Positions 12,701 to 24,700 of a stretch of DNA of 64,000 nt are shown here, piece after piece; position 1 is the first letter of the stretch; the number at the start of each line of letters is the position of its first letter. The notes below the pieces were generated by a model. That model was not told where the DNA came from. It worked only from the letters and a program-made list of their open reading frames with translations, and made no database searches. This stretch comes from Anodontia alba (lineage: Eukaryota > Mollusca > Bivalvia > Lucinida > Lucinidae), in NCBI GenBank assembly GCA_964016985.1, contig OZ024827.1:16621374-16685373 (forward strand), in the 5' to 3' direction. The position numbers and the translations under genes were made by a program.

Positions 12701-15700
12701 TTTCTTCGTCACGGATTACCTGGTCACAGAACAGACATGCAACTTTTATGTCTACTTTTGCTTTTTTCTGAGACCGTGTATATTTCCCGCCAACGGAGTC
12801 CAACTCCTTGAAATTGTCAGACCTGCGCATTTTTGCCCTTTCCAATTTAGTTGCATTAAACTTGCAGTGACAGGATTTGTGCCATGAGGCTTTTCGACAA
12901 CGCAGGATTGCTTCTATACCATCGCCATCATCAAGTCTTTCTAACGAGATCTTGACTGGAAAGTCGTCAACGTCCGAAAATCTCATTAGATTTTCTGTAA
13001 AAGACTTGTAACCCGCACCTGCGTCTTTTCTCTTTGAGTCTGCTGGACACTCGAGGCGCTCATCTGTCACATCTTGACAGATAATGCATTTTGTCCAGTC
13101 AGAACTAGAATGCGAATCACTGAAAGAGGCAGGCGGCGAAAGTGAGGCCGCCTCAGCTAATTTAATGCGTTTAGCCATATTGATTCTAATTCAGTTTGTG
13201 GAAAAAAACTCAAACGAAAGATTGAACACGTGGCTGTATTGTCTACGATGTAACCGTATTGATGACGTCACGGTAAAATTTCAATCTACTTTCGTTTTCC
13301 AATGCGAAATGGCATGACGTCATCAGTGGTAAATACAACGTTAACATATCGGCTTTCGTGTAGCCTGTGCTGAGGAGATACGACCCGGTCAAGTACATTA
13401 AAGAGACGTTGCCTCCAATTATTTGTTTTGGATTCTTTCCCGGCTTGGGATGAGGGACCACCCTACTCCTGTAGTATGTCCCAAGAGCCGTCTCTATAAA
13501 GAAAATTAATATGCAGGTATGGTACGACCCAGCGCCTGCCCAGCTAAAGTGATGAGAGTCGGACCGACCGTAGATCACAGCAGTACCATAAGCGGTAGGG
13601 CTTGGGATGTCATTTCATCCTTTAGTCGGGTAAAAGTCCCACATTTCTGGAGCAACGTCTCCAAAGAGACCTAAAATAAGAATCTGACGGGGACGTAAAG
13701 CCTACATGAAAACAAACAAATAAACCTTTGCCTGGACAGGCTTTTCTTAGTCACTCAAATTGGATAAGTTCCGCAATTATAGATCTACGCAAAACATATT
13801 TATTGCATTTATGACCATTTATAGCGATGTTATTTATAGTAAACAGCCAAAAAGGCATTGCGCGTGCGCAATTAATAATTTTTAATGCAGTTGTTTATTT
13901 ATGAAAATGTTTCAAGAACGGTACAACGTTTCCGCTTAAATCATAGTTTAACTGCACCTATTACAATTCAACGCATGTTCGGTAACAGACCAAAACAAGC
14001 AAAAATGGACCGCGCATTCAACAAAAAATGGACTGCGCATGCGCAATATACATTTTCCAAGTGAGCTGTATATCTGGAAACGCTTTGTCAGTCAAGCTAT
14101 GCAACTGTACCAAGTTTCATTATTCTTATAAAAAGGTAGGCCATGGTGTTGTATCTTACACAATTTTCATGTTTATACCAAAAACGGGTTGCACGAAAAT
14201 GCACTGCGCATGCGCAGTGAACATTTGTCAAGGGGGTTCTATATCTAAAAATGCTTAGTCGGTCATGGTCTACAACTGTGCCAAAAACCATGCTTGTATC
14301 CGGAATAGCACAATCCATTGAAAATATGGCTCTTAGCCGTTCTGCTAGAAATGTATATCCCATCTTATCTGGAGCTATGATTCCACATGTAGCATGAATG
14401 GAATGTTTACTTGCTGTATCGTAAATTTCATAAAATTTCACACTCTTTATTCAGTACTTCTTTGGCTAAATTTTATTTTCTTTGTAGTTGTTTCTTAAAA
14501 TACTTGGTAGAATGGCAAAGTGTAGACTGATCAGACTCCTGAAGGAGCAGTCTGATCTGTCTCTGCACTGTTTGCATTTTGTCACAAATCTTGGGTAGGC
14601 TTTGGTGGCTCAGTCAGATGTGTGTCAGACTGGTGGTCAGGTCACGGGTTCAATCCCTGTCGGGTTTGGCAACATTCCTCCTTGTAGATTGATAATGAAA
14701 GACAGTGTCTGGCAACATTTCTCCTTGCAGATTGATCTTGAAATATTTTCTACGGACATTCTCTCCTTTCAGGTGATTTATGAAGGCGATTGTCAGTTTC
14801 TGGTGAAAGACTGTGTTCAAGAATGTGTCCAGGAAAAGTGTGATTAGTTAAACTGATTGTCTCAATATAACCATGATGGGTTGATTCGTCTGTAAAACCT
14901 CAACTCAATCAGAAACCTTGGTGTATGAAATTTTAGGAAGTTACCATATTTGGAAACATAATACTGAACTTGTTCTTTTTTCAGGGTCTTATACCAGACA
15001 TCAAGCCTAGTTTGAAGTTAGCAGAGCCAGTTCTAGAGATGGACTACGAGGATGATGAAGAAGTACCATCTGCTTCAGAACAACAGGAAGATACTAGAGA
15101 TGTTAAAATACAGAGAACAGTTGTTCAGGTTGTAATCTGAAATATTTACATTCTAATCATGTAGAAATCATCATTTTTAGCTCACCTGAGCACGAAGTGC
15201 TCAAGGTGAGCTATTGTGATCGGTCAGTGTCCGTTGCCTGTTGTGCATCGTTTGTTGTGCTGTGTCAACAGTTTGCTTTAAAAGCCTACTCCTCCTACAC
15301 CCCTGGGCCAATTGACTCAAAACTTGGTAGTAGTTAATTGGGTGACTTGTAGATCAAAAATAGCTAAAACTTTTCCCCCAATCCATGGTGGCCATCTTGA
15401 AAATCTATTTTTCGCTTCTTTCTTGAACCATAAAGCCAACTGACTTGAAAGAAGCATCGGATGACTTGTACGAGGGCTGTTCAAAAATAACGTGGACTTT
15501 TGCTCTGACAGGAAATTCTTTCGACACAGAAAAACAAAAATTATATGACATGAAACGGCTGATTTTCTTCTTTTCTCTGTGTAAATTTCAAACAATTCGC
15601 ACATGTAATTAAAAAGATATCGTTCATCCAAGCTAGTACCCTTCGCCGTCTCGGAGCACGGCAAGCATCCCACGGCGACGTCGCCGACGTCATTTGTTTC

Positions 15701-18700
15701 GCCGGATCTCGCTGACGTAAGTACACAATTTCACTTCTTCTCAAAGTAATCCCCACGGTGCAGAATGCATCGGCGATGGCGCTGTACCCACTGGTCAAAC
15801 ATGTTCTCGTACCACTGCTCGTCGAACTGACTCACGATCGTTTTTACCGCAACCCTAAAACCCGAAAGACTCTTGAATTTTCTCCTCTTCAACTGCTTCT
15901 TTATAGTTGGGAAAACAGAGAAGTCCATTGGAGCTAGGTCGGGTGAATACAGGGGATGGCTAACAGTCCCAAATCCTATAAGGTTGATTTCCAGTCCGGT
16001 TGATTCGGCGGTGTGGGGAGACGCATTGTCTTGGTGCAGCAGAAAGTAATCCATTGGTAAGCCCGGTCGCTTCTTCTTCAGAGCAGACACCAAGTCGTGA
16101 CGAAGAACCTGAAAAATAAACAATTCATGCAAAATTCAGAGAAATATTTTACGGGATATTTTGTTTTCATAACATGTTGTTTTAAATTAAAGCTATATAT
16201 GAGTAATATTTACCTTAGAATAATACCCGGCATTAACAGTAGTATCCTTTGGAACCGCGTGCTGTAGAATCATACCCCGCCTGTCGCAAAACATAATAAA
16301 CATATGTTTGCCTCCCGACTTGGTCACTCGCGCTTTCTTCGGAGGAGGGGACCCTGATCTGTTCCAAACTGCTGACTGGCCCTTCATTTCCGGATCGTAG
16401 AACCACATCCACGTCTCGTCGGTCGTTATGATCCTGTCGAGGAAGTCATTTCCTTCTTTCCTGTAGCGCCGCAGAAACGCCCTAGACTCCTTCACCCGGC
16501 GATCCTTCTCAAAGTCTTTCAGGAGTCGCGGGACCCACCTGCCATGCACCTGAAAGTTCAAGCGGAATAATAATAATAATTATAATGATAATTATAATAA
16601 TCGTTTATCGATTATTGCAATCATTTTAACTTTTCTAAGTACATAATTGAATGGTATCTATATAACTCGCAATAACATCAGCACACATAAACAACCATAA
16701 TTTGTTTGGTGAATCCTTGCAGCATATGAATATTAAAAATGACAGATAATTTCGGGTCAGTTGAATGAAAATAATCTTAAATTAAATGGAATACCTTGGA
16801 CATCTTCAGTTTCTCCACCAAAATAGTATGAACAGTTCCCACGCTCATGTCAAACTTCTCTGCCAGGTCGCGCACCGTCAATCTTCGGTCTTCCTTCAAG
16901 GCGTCGTGCACTGACGTAACCAGACGTTGATTTATTTTAGGTTTCCTGCCCCTGCCTTCTTCTTCTTGCAACGATGTTCTGCCGTCTTCGAACCGTTTGA
17001 ACCACTTAAACACCAGCGAACGGCTAACAGTTGATCTTCCCGGTGTACTTTTCATCAATTTGTAGGTTTGAGTGGGCGTTTTCCCGATATCCCGACAGAA
17101 TTTGATGACAGCCCGAACTTCCGTTCTCTCTGTTGACGCCATATTGCGTTATGCCCTTGGCTTGTTCAAACATTGTTTACTTCCGTCTCAAACGTTGAAA
17201 TGACGTCAAAATTACGCTTGACGTTCGCCGAATGTCACGTTGCGACGTCCCGAAATTTCAAGCTGATTGTAAAGCAAAAAATGTCTTTTATTACATGTGT
17301 ATTTCTGGATTTTACTGCAAATTTGCACCTGCTCCGAGAACCTGTTACTATGGTAATTCAGATGGCGCATGCAGGTAATCGGTGAACATTTTCCTTCTCA
17401 AATTCGGATAATCGAATAGCACGAATGTAGCCGTGCATGAAGATACCATTTCTATTGATGTAGCTTATTTAGTTATTGCATGAGATCAAAAGTCAACGTT
17501 ATTTTTGAACAGCCCTCGTAGATCAAAAATTGTTCTGACTGGAAATCCAAGATTGATGCTGTGGTGGCCATCTTGAAAATCTATTTTTCGCTTCTTCTCT
17601 TGAAACAAAAGGGTGATTGTCTTAAATGACGGGCCCCCGTAGCCTAGTGGATAAGAGAGTTGACTCTTGATCCATTAGGTTTCTCACCGCTGTGGTTCGA
17701 GCCTGGCTCGGGTCATATGTGGGAAAGCCAAGTTCTGCTTACGGATGGTCAGGTGGTTTTTCTCCGGGTTCTCCGGTTTTCGCCCACCTTCGATGAACGA
17801 TCGGCTAGATATAAGTGAAATATTCTTGAAAGGGCCGTAAAACCCAAATCAAAAAAAAAAAAAAAAAAAAAAAAAATTGTCTTAAAACTTGATAGAAAGC
17901 ATCGGGGTGACAAGTAGATCAGAAAAGCTCAAATCATTCTGATCAGAAATGCAAGATGGCCGCCATGGCTGCCATCTTGAAAATCTATTTTTTGCTTCCT
18001 CTCCGGAACCAAAAGGCCAACTGACTCCAAACTTGGTAGGAAGCATCAGGGTGACTTGTCGATCAAAAAGATCTAAAATTGTTCCAATCAGATATCCAAG
18101 GTGGTCTTCATGACTGCTATCTTGGAAATCTATTTTGCACTTCTTCTCCTGAACCAAAAGGCCAATTTATCTAGAAATCGGGTGAGCGATACAGGACCAT
18201 CTTGGCCCTCTTGTGTTCTGTATTTTTGATTGGATGTTATATTTGCCAGAATTTTTAGGCCTTCTTAGCACACCTGTACGAAAGTACAGGCAGAACTATA
18301 GCAGTCACCATGGCGCCTGCATCTGTGTGGGCATTGGTTAAAATTTTTGGTTAAATTTTTTAACCCTTGTCATGCTGAATATATTAAGATGCCACACCCA
18401 TTTCTTATTTTCAGCCAATCAGATTATTTGATCTAGATTGTTAATACAAATTCACAAACTTAATGGCAAACTGCAGATCCAGATCAGTTGGCTTCTTCAG
18501 AAGCCAACAGATCTGGATCTACACTGTTTGCAAAGGCAGGACATATCCGGGTTCAGCAGGACCAGGATTAAAATAAACCTGTGGATGATAGTAGTTCATA
18601 CTTGCCTTGATGTTAGATACTGGTCTGAAGTTTTATGCTGTACCATCGCACCCACCTTGAGGTCAAGGTCACAGACTTAGAAAAATTTATATTCGAGTTT

Positions 18701-21700
18701 TTGGTTAAAGTTTTTAGAGGCAAAGCGCATTTTAGGGGAGCTACTCTGTCCTCTGACAGCTCTAATTTACATAGATATTACTGAGACAAAAATTAGAGGA
18801 ATATATGATGATAATTCTGGGATATATTTTTGCACAGTTTATTTCACAAATGTTTTGGCTAATTGAAGCCTTTTTCAAGAGAGTTAATTTCCTTCAGTGC
18901 TACTAAATCTTCTTATTAATACTGTCAACCAATTTAGGATAATTTCTCTAGTTCTTAGGGATTAATCCTGATTTCAGAATTGAGAACTTCCATTTTAGCA
19001 TGAAATTTTACTTTTACACTTGTTCACAAGACCATCCTTTTGTGTCAAACATAGTTATTAGGGTTAATATTTGCCTGAAATAACTAACTAATTAGTAAAC
19101 TAATTATTAGTTGTATATGTCCAGATAAGAGGGAGTATCCACAAAATAATTTTCTTATTTCTTAATAAAAACATATGTTGTGGGTACTCATTAGAAGCAC
19201 CTCTCCGAGGTGCTTCTAATGAGGACCCACAACATATGTTTTTATTGAAAAATAGAAAATACACCACAACCTCTTTATAACACTATTGTTGGGGTCCATA
19301 GCATAAACCATGTTAGTTAAACAACTGTGTTATATCAAACAAAAATGTATAGATTATATTGAAAAATGACCATTTATGGTCATTTTTCAATATAATGTAT
19401 ACATTTTTGGGATCCATCTTTGGACCGTATTATATCCAAAACCGTGTTATAACAAACCATGCTATAAAGAGGTTGTAGTGTATCAAATTTTTTGGACTGA
19501 ATTATTAGATTGCAGGATTGATTATTAGCGGCTATTCTCACACCTGAGTTCTCCATAAAACATGTTGTGGGTACTCATCATTTGGTTCAAAAGTGAGTTT
19601 GCTGTTTGTAAATTTGCAGGAAGTGAAAGATAACCCGGACTCGCCAACATCCTCTGATGACGAGGGTGGTGAGGCAGGAGAAATAGAAGAGAAGAGCGAA
19701 AAAATGGAAGAAGAGCCAACAGAGAAGAAAGAAGACAAGAAGGACAAAAAGGAAGATGAAGACAAGAAGGAGATAATAACCAAGACTATAACAGTTACTA
19801 AGAAAGAAAAGAAAGGTGAATATTCATAGCTTCAAATAAGTTTTTTTTTTGTTTTTTTTTTTTGTTTTTTTTTCACCAGAAAAGTATGGATAGTTTCCTT
19901 ATTTTTTGACAAAAACATGTGTTGTGGTACTCATTGGAAGTGCCTCGGTGCCCACAACGTATGTTTTTATCGCAAAAAAAGAAAATAGTATGTGGATATT
20001 CTTATGTATCTTAGATCACCGGGGCGTCCAACTGATATTGGCTTACAGTTGGGCAAGGCCTGCTATCCTTGTAGTGGGTAAGGGTAGAGGGGGAATGTTT
20101 TTATTTCTTCTGTTTCTTCACTTTCATTCCTGTTCCTCTTTCTTCCCTGCCCCTCTCTTTCATCTCCTCTACTCTCTCTTCTATCTCTTTTCTCCCTTTC
20201 TCTGGGAGACGACACAAAATGACCCTCAAGGGTTGACGTGTCGTTAAACCCCAACACAATCAATCAATCTGTAGCTATGAATATTATAGGAAAAGGAGGA
20301 AGATTTTTCTTCCTTTAGAAATTTTTTCCTTTCCAAATAGTTGTTTCCATGTCAGAGCTATTTTGTTGCAGATATATCCATTCCCATTAACCCTTTCATC
20401 CCCAAGTTTCTATAGTGGACTCATCCATCTTTATACCCCCCGCAGACTTTTTTGTTGTGGGTATACTGTTTTCACATCCGTCTGTCTGTCCGTCTTGTGT
20501 GTCCGTCCGCAACACTGGTTTTTTCCTAATATCTTGAAAAGGCAGTGATGGATATTCATCAATTTCTGCAGACACTTTGATATCAATAAGGTGTGCCTAC
20601 ATAAGAGAAAGCAAGGGCAAGGGCCCAATTCTATTGGAGTTATTGCCCTTTGTAAATTTTTTTTTAATGCAGTAAAAAGTTTGTGTGCACACTGTCTTTT
20701 TAACCAGTGGCTGGAATTTGACCAAACTAGCAGATGATCAGGATGGGGGAAAGAAATGATTAGATTTTGGTGATCTTGACCTTATTTTCAAGGCACCACA
20801 TTAAAAATACTCAAAAAGTGAGCCTTGTTGCCTTGTTAATGCAGTAAAAAGTTTGTGTGCACACTATCTCTTTAATTGAATCTGAGCAGAACCATGGTTC
20901 CAAATAGGGGTCTGTATCAAAAATCAAAACAATGGCAAACAATGTAGATCCTGATGAGACAGCTCATTATGAGCTGTCTCATCAGGATCTACACTGTTTG
21001 CAAAAATTTTGTTTTGGTCTGCAGGGCTGAAAGTGTTAAAGTAAGCTAAGGTTTATATTTAGTTAACTTTGAAAGGACACTGGTAGTTCCATATTGGGAA
21101 TAGTTTCCCTTGTCAATGTATCCATTCCCTATAAGTAAACCTGTACCGAGTCTGGTCCGAAGACAAATTGATTGTATTTTAACTTCATAATACATTAACC
21201 TATAGATAATGTGCTATTCTCTTCTGTTTTCACACCTTCCACAGAAAAAACGACCTTTCAGTCGTTAATTAAAGTCTTAAATCAGAAGGTCCCTTAGGCA
21301 GTTACCTGTGTGACGTAACTCTTCCCGCTCAATTGACCACGTGTCAGTTTCTTTTCTGTGGACAAAGAAATTCAACAAGGATTATTTACCTGTGATAGAA
21401 ATTTGGATTATTTCTTTCCTCACGGATAAATTTATGTATCCTTGTGTTTCTTTTGTTTATTTATCACTCCTTTCACTTTCTGTGTTATTATTTAAAATTT
21501 TCAATTTTCGATTTCATGTATTTTTTGACTGGTCTTTTTCCACATGCGTTTTCGCGACTCTCGCTATTCGGCACAACGCTCGTGCGCGATTGGTTTGATA
21601 GTCGTGTTTATATATGCAGAATATTTTTGTTCTTTTCGTTCCAGGTTATTCAGCAATTACGATATGTTTTTCCTGGACTTTTGTTTGCAGAGATCTTCAG

Positions 21701-24700
21701 TTGGCTAAAGATTCTCATGGTGGAGAAGCTGATTGTAAAGAACTTGTCAACCCTTGATGGGTTATAAGACAATTCTTTACTGATGAGAGCCCCACCCCAT
21801 ATGGCTATACTGCCGGGGTAAGACCCATCAAGGTGGCATCTTTGGGTACTTAGTATCCGATAAAGTCTAAGTCCACCAGTCACCAGTCATCCAGTCACCA
21901 GTCAACCAGGCACCAGTCAATCAGCTTCACCAGTCACCAGTCAATCAGGTGCCAGTCAACCAGGCACCAGTCACCAGTCATCCAGGTGCCAGTCAACCAG
22001 GCACCAGTCACCAGTCACCAATCAACCAGGCACCAGTCAACTAGTCTCCAGTCAATAATTTAATTATTTTCTGGAAAGACTTAGTTTTTGACATATTTCA
22101 CCGGACAAAATAGTCACGTATACTAACTTCCGGTCATTATGTCTAATTATTTAAAAAAAAAAAAAAAAAAAAAAAAAATTTTCACTGGGCAAAGTATCAG
22201 TAATATTTCTGATACTTATACCCGGTCATATTATTATATTATTTCTGATTTTTCACCAGGCAAACTTTTACAGAAAGTGTCTGATCAATTTTTGCCTAAT
22301 AATTAATTATCTTCGGGAAAAAGTTTCGAATACTTGTGCCTGCTCAGTTTTCATATATAATCTCCCTTTTTCATCAGACTAGAGTTACGAATACTACTAT
22401 CCGATCAATTTGTCAAATTACTTGTAACTTTACCGGGCAACAGTTAAAATACTAGTGTCCGGTCATTGTGTCGGGTAACTAGTGTCAAAATAATGATCAC
22501 TAATTCCCGAACAATCTGTTATCCTTCATAGAGCTCCATTCACGTTTAAGTCAATGGATATAGGTTATTAAGTGAAATACATAATAACTTTTTATACAAA
22601 AAATTCTGTACAGTCTTTCCCGAATCAGACTAGAATCTTTAATATTCCATTGACTTATTATAGGTGTGTAATTCCATTAATATTTTAAATTAACTTATGT
22701 TTTATCTCTTTTATCCGCTAGAAAGAGTTAAACTTCCGACTATAACAAAATTCTTACCGGGCAGCAGTTCGTAGAATAGTGTCAGGTCATTCAAATTATG
22801 TTTTATCTCTTTAATTCGCTAGAAAGCGGTTAAATTCCGGCTCTAATGAAAATTTCATCGGGAGGCACTTCGTAGAGTAGTGCCAGGTCATTCTAACGAA
22901 ATTCCACTGGGCAGTAGTTTCGTAGACTTTGTGTCAGATTACTAGTGTCCGAGTAGTAGTCACTAGTACTCGCTCAACATATATTTATTTAATAACCACT
23001 ATAGACATGTATAGTCTTGGATTATAGGTTATTGAATGACAGCGATGGGTTCTAATACCTAGTAGCCTTTTGTATTGTTGAATTCTGTCCAGTCACTTTT
23101 GAACTTGACTTAAATTCTATATATATATTTATTATTGAAAATGAATTAAGAATTATCGGTTACGATCAAATTCGCAATTCATTCACTAAGTGTAGAAGAT
23201 ACTTCCAGCTATAATTATATCTCTTTTATTCGCTACAAAGAGATTAACTTCTTACATATTCACCTTATTCGGCTCTAGGGCAAAGGTGAACTATAAAACT
23301 ATCGTTATTTATAAGAAGAAAAATATACACGAAATCTAAAAAATTTTCTTCTTTCCTCCCCTGTTTTTCTTCTACATGCTCCGATATGTAATCAGCATGT
23401 AATCTAAGGAGTAAATTGACAAGAAAGTAGCAATCGATCTTTTCTACTTTCTATTAATTTTTCATTCTTAAGGTATCGGAAATTTACACCAACCAGATAA
23501 ATAAATTAACAGTTTATTTATTTATTCGCTACCTCTCTAGATTACTACGATTTAAAATTCTAGTTGAGGTACATATTTTCCTTTTGCCTTTTCTACATGG
23601 AAAATAGTTGATCCGATAAGCTATTATTCTATTTTATACTATCTTTTGATTGATTATATAAGAGTCTAGGTCAGTCGTGCTCTGTCTAAACTCTGCTATA
23701 AAATAATAAATAAGAAAAAAATCTTATATTTAGGCATAGATATAATTCGATACGTTCTTTACTTTGCCTGTTTTATTTTTTCTTCTCGATCATTTAAGAC
23801 TACGATAGCAATATACCAGATATTTTTGCCTCAGTAAGAATCTATTACGCCGAAGATTCTTCATATTGGAATAATAATTTTATTATGATTATAATTTCTA
23901 GACCCAATTAATCCTCGTATATTATAGGTCTACTTTATCTTATTGAGGAATAGTTTTACTTCGACTAGCTCTATACCTCTAATATTTTATTTATAACTAG
24001 AGTCCATGTCAATCAAAATTTTCTTGCACTTTGGTATTTACAATGGATACATATTTAGTAAAGGCATTAATTATTCAGTATGTGACAGATTATTATTGCC
24101 TAAATTAGATATTATATACAATACTTTCCTTTTGATATTTTGTTTTATTGACTTTGTAACTATTCAGAAACTGCCAAAGTCAATCATTTCCTTCCTCTAA
24201 ACTTACCGAAGCTCTAGATTATGTTGATATATATTTTTGATATATGCTTAGAGGTTAATTAACGAGAGTTTACCTCATAATAGCAGACATTATTATATTT
24301 ATATTAATCAATCTATAGTCTAGGCTTAGACAAAAGGGAAAACATCCTTAATTACGAGCCGGTAAAGAATTAAGACACTCTTAATTATCTCTTTACCCCT
24401 CCTTTATGTTTACATTCGTTAAAGGGATCATAGTAATTCTCGCTAAGAGTTCAAGTTCAGTTTGCGAATAATGCAAAGATTAATATCTTGATTTCCAGTC
24501 CGCATCAAAAATGGTCTATATATATAGATAAATATCTTTGCTGAAACTGGATATTTATTTATTTTTCCACACAATAAGTCATTTCAAGACGTCGATGATC
24601 TTGAAATGCACTGCTTCAATTTATAATATAAAATATGTTTATATTAACTTCACAACTTAGTAAGTGCTGCACCTATGTTCCTGGTCAGATCTTACTTTTG

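Larger units (their letters stand above)
7508..14347 (-). mobile_element. 6.8-kb PIN-nuclease/CXC transposon, decayed
   Basis: The two ends are long inverted repeats. CGGCTAAGAGCCA .. TTGTGCTATTCCGGATACAA at 7515 onward matches the complement of 14339 backward, and similarity continues inward for roughly 500-700 bp. Each TIR carries a series of GCGCATGCGC palindromes (7633, 7791, 7976, 8176; 14206, 14034, 13859), spaced 160-200 bp. Between the TIRs one minus-strand protein of about 1,450 residues can be followed through five frameshifts, three stops and a SINE. No DDE transposase is seen; the only nuclease-like part is PIN/FEN1-like. AGAAAT occurs near both ends but the target duplication is not certain. 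Confidence 0.8.
15471..17518 (-). mobile_element. Complete mariner element with introns
   Basis: Terminal inverted repeats of about 35 bp (CGAGGGCTGTTCAAAAATAA at 15471 and its complement ending at 17518) differ at about two positions. The element is flanked by TA at 15469-15470 and 17519-17520, the expected mariner target duplication. The 2,048-bp body encodes a three-exon DD34D transposase. Most mariners are about 1.3 kb and intronless; the added length here is partly the two introns and the non-coding ends. Confidence 0.93.
15178..18213. repeat. AGCTCACCTGAGC repeat, copy 2, twice interrupted
   Basis: Starts AGCTCACCTGAGCACGAAG at 15179 and ends GGACCATCTTGGCCCTCTTG at about 18210, with the AAGATGGCCGCCAT tandem units between. 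A mariner sits at 15471-17518 and a SINE at 17629-17875. Removing both restores a copy of about 740 bp, close to copy 1. Confidence 0.78.

Noticed and set aside
12072..13178. A complete 368-residue host gene
   Set aside because: The family continues past the stop in other frames and the piece lies between long TIRs; it is the start of a broken transposon protein.
19906..20263. Phe/Leu-rich frame and its complement
   Set aside because: They arise from the pyrimidine tract of a SINE-like element.
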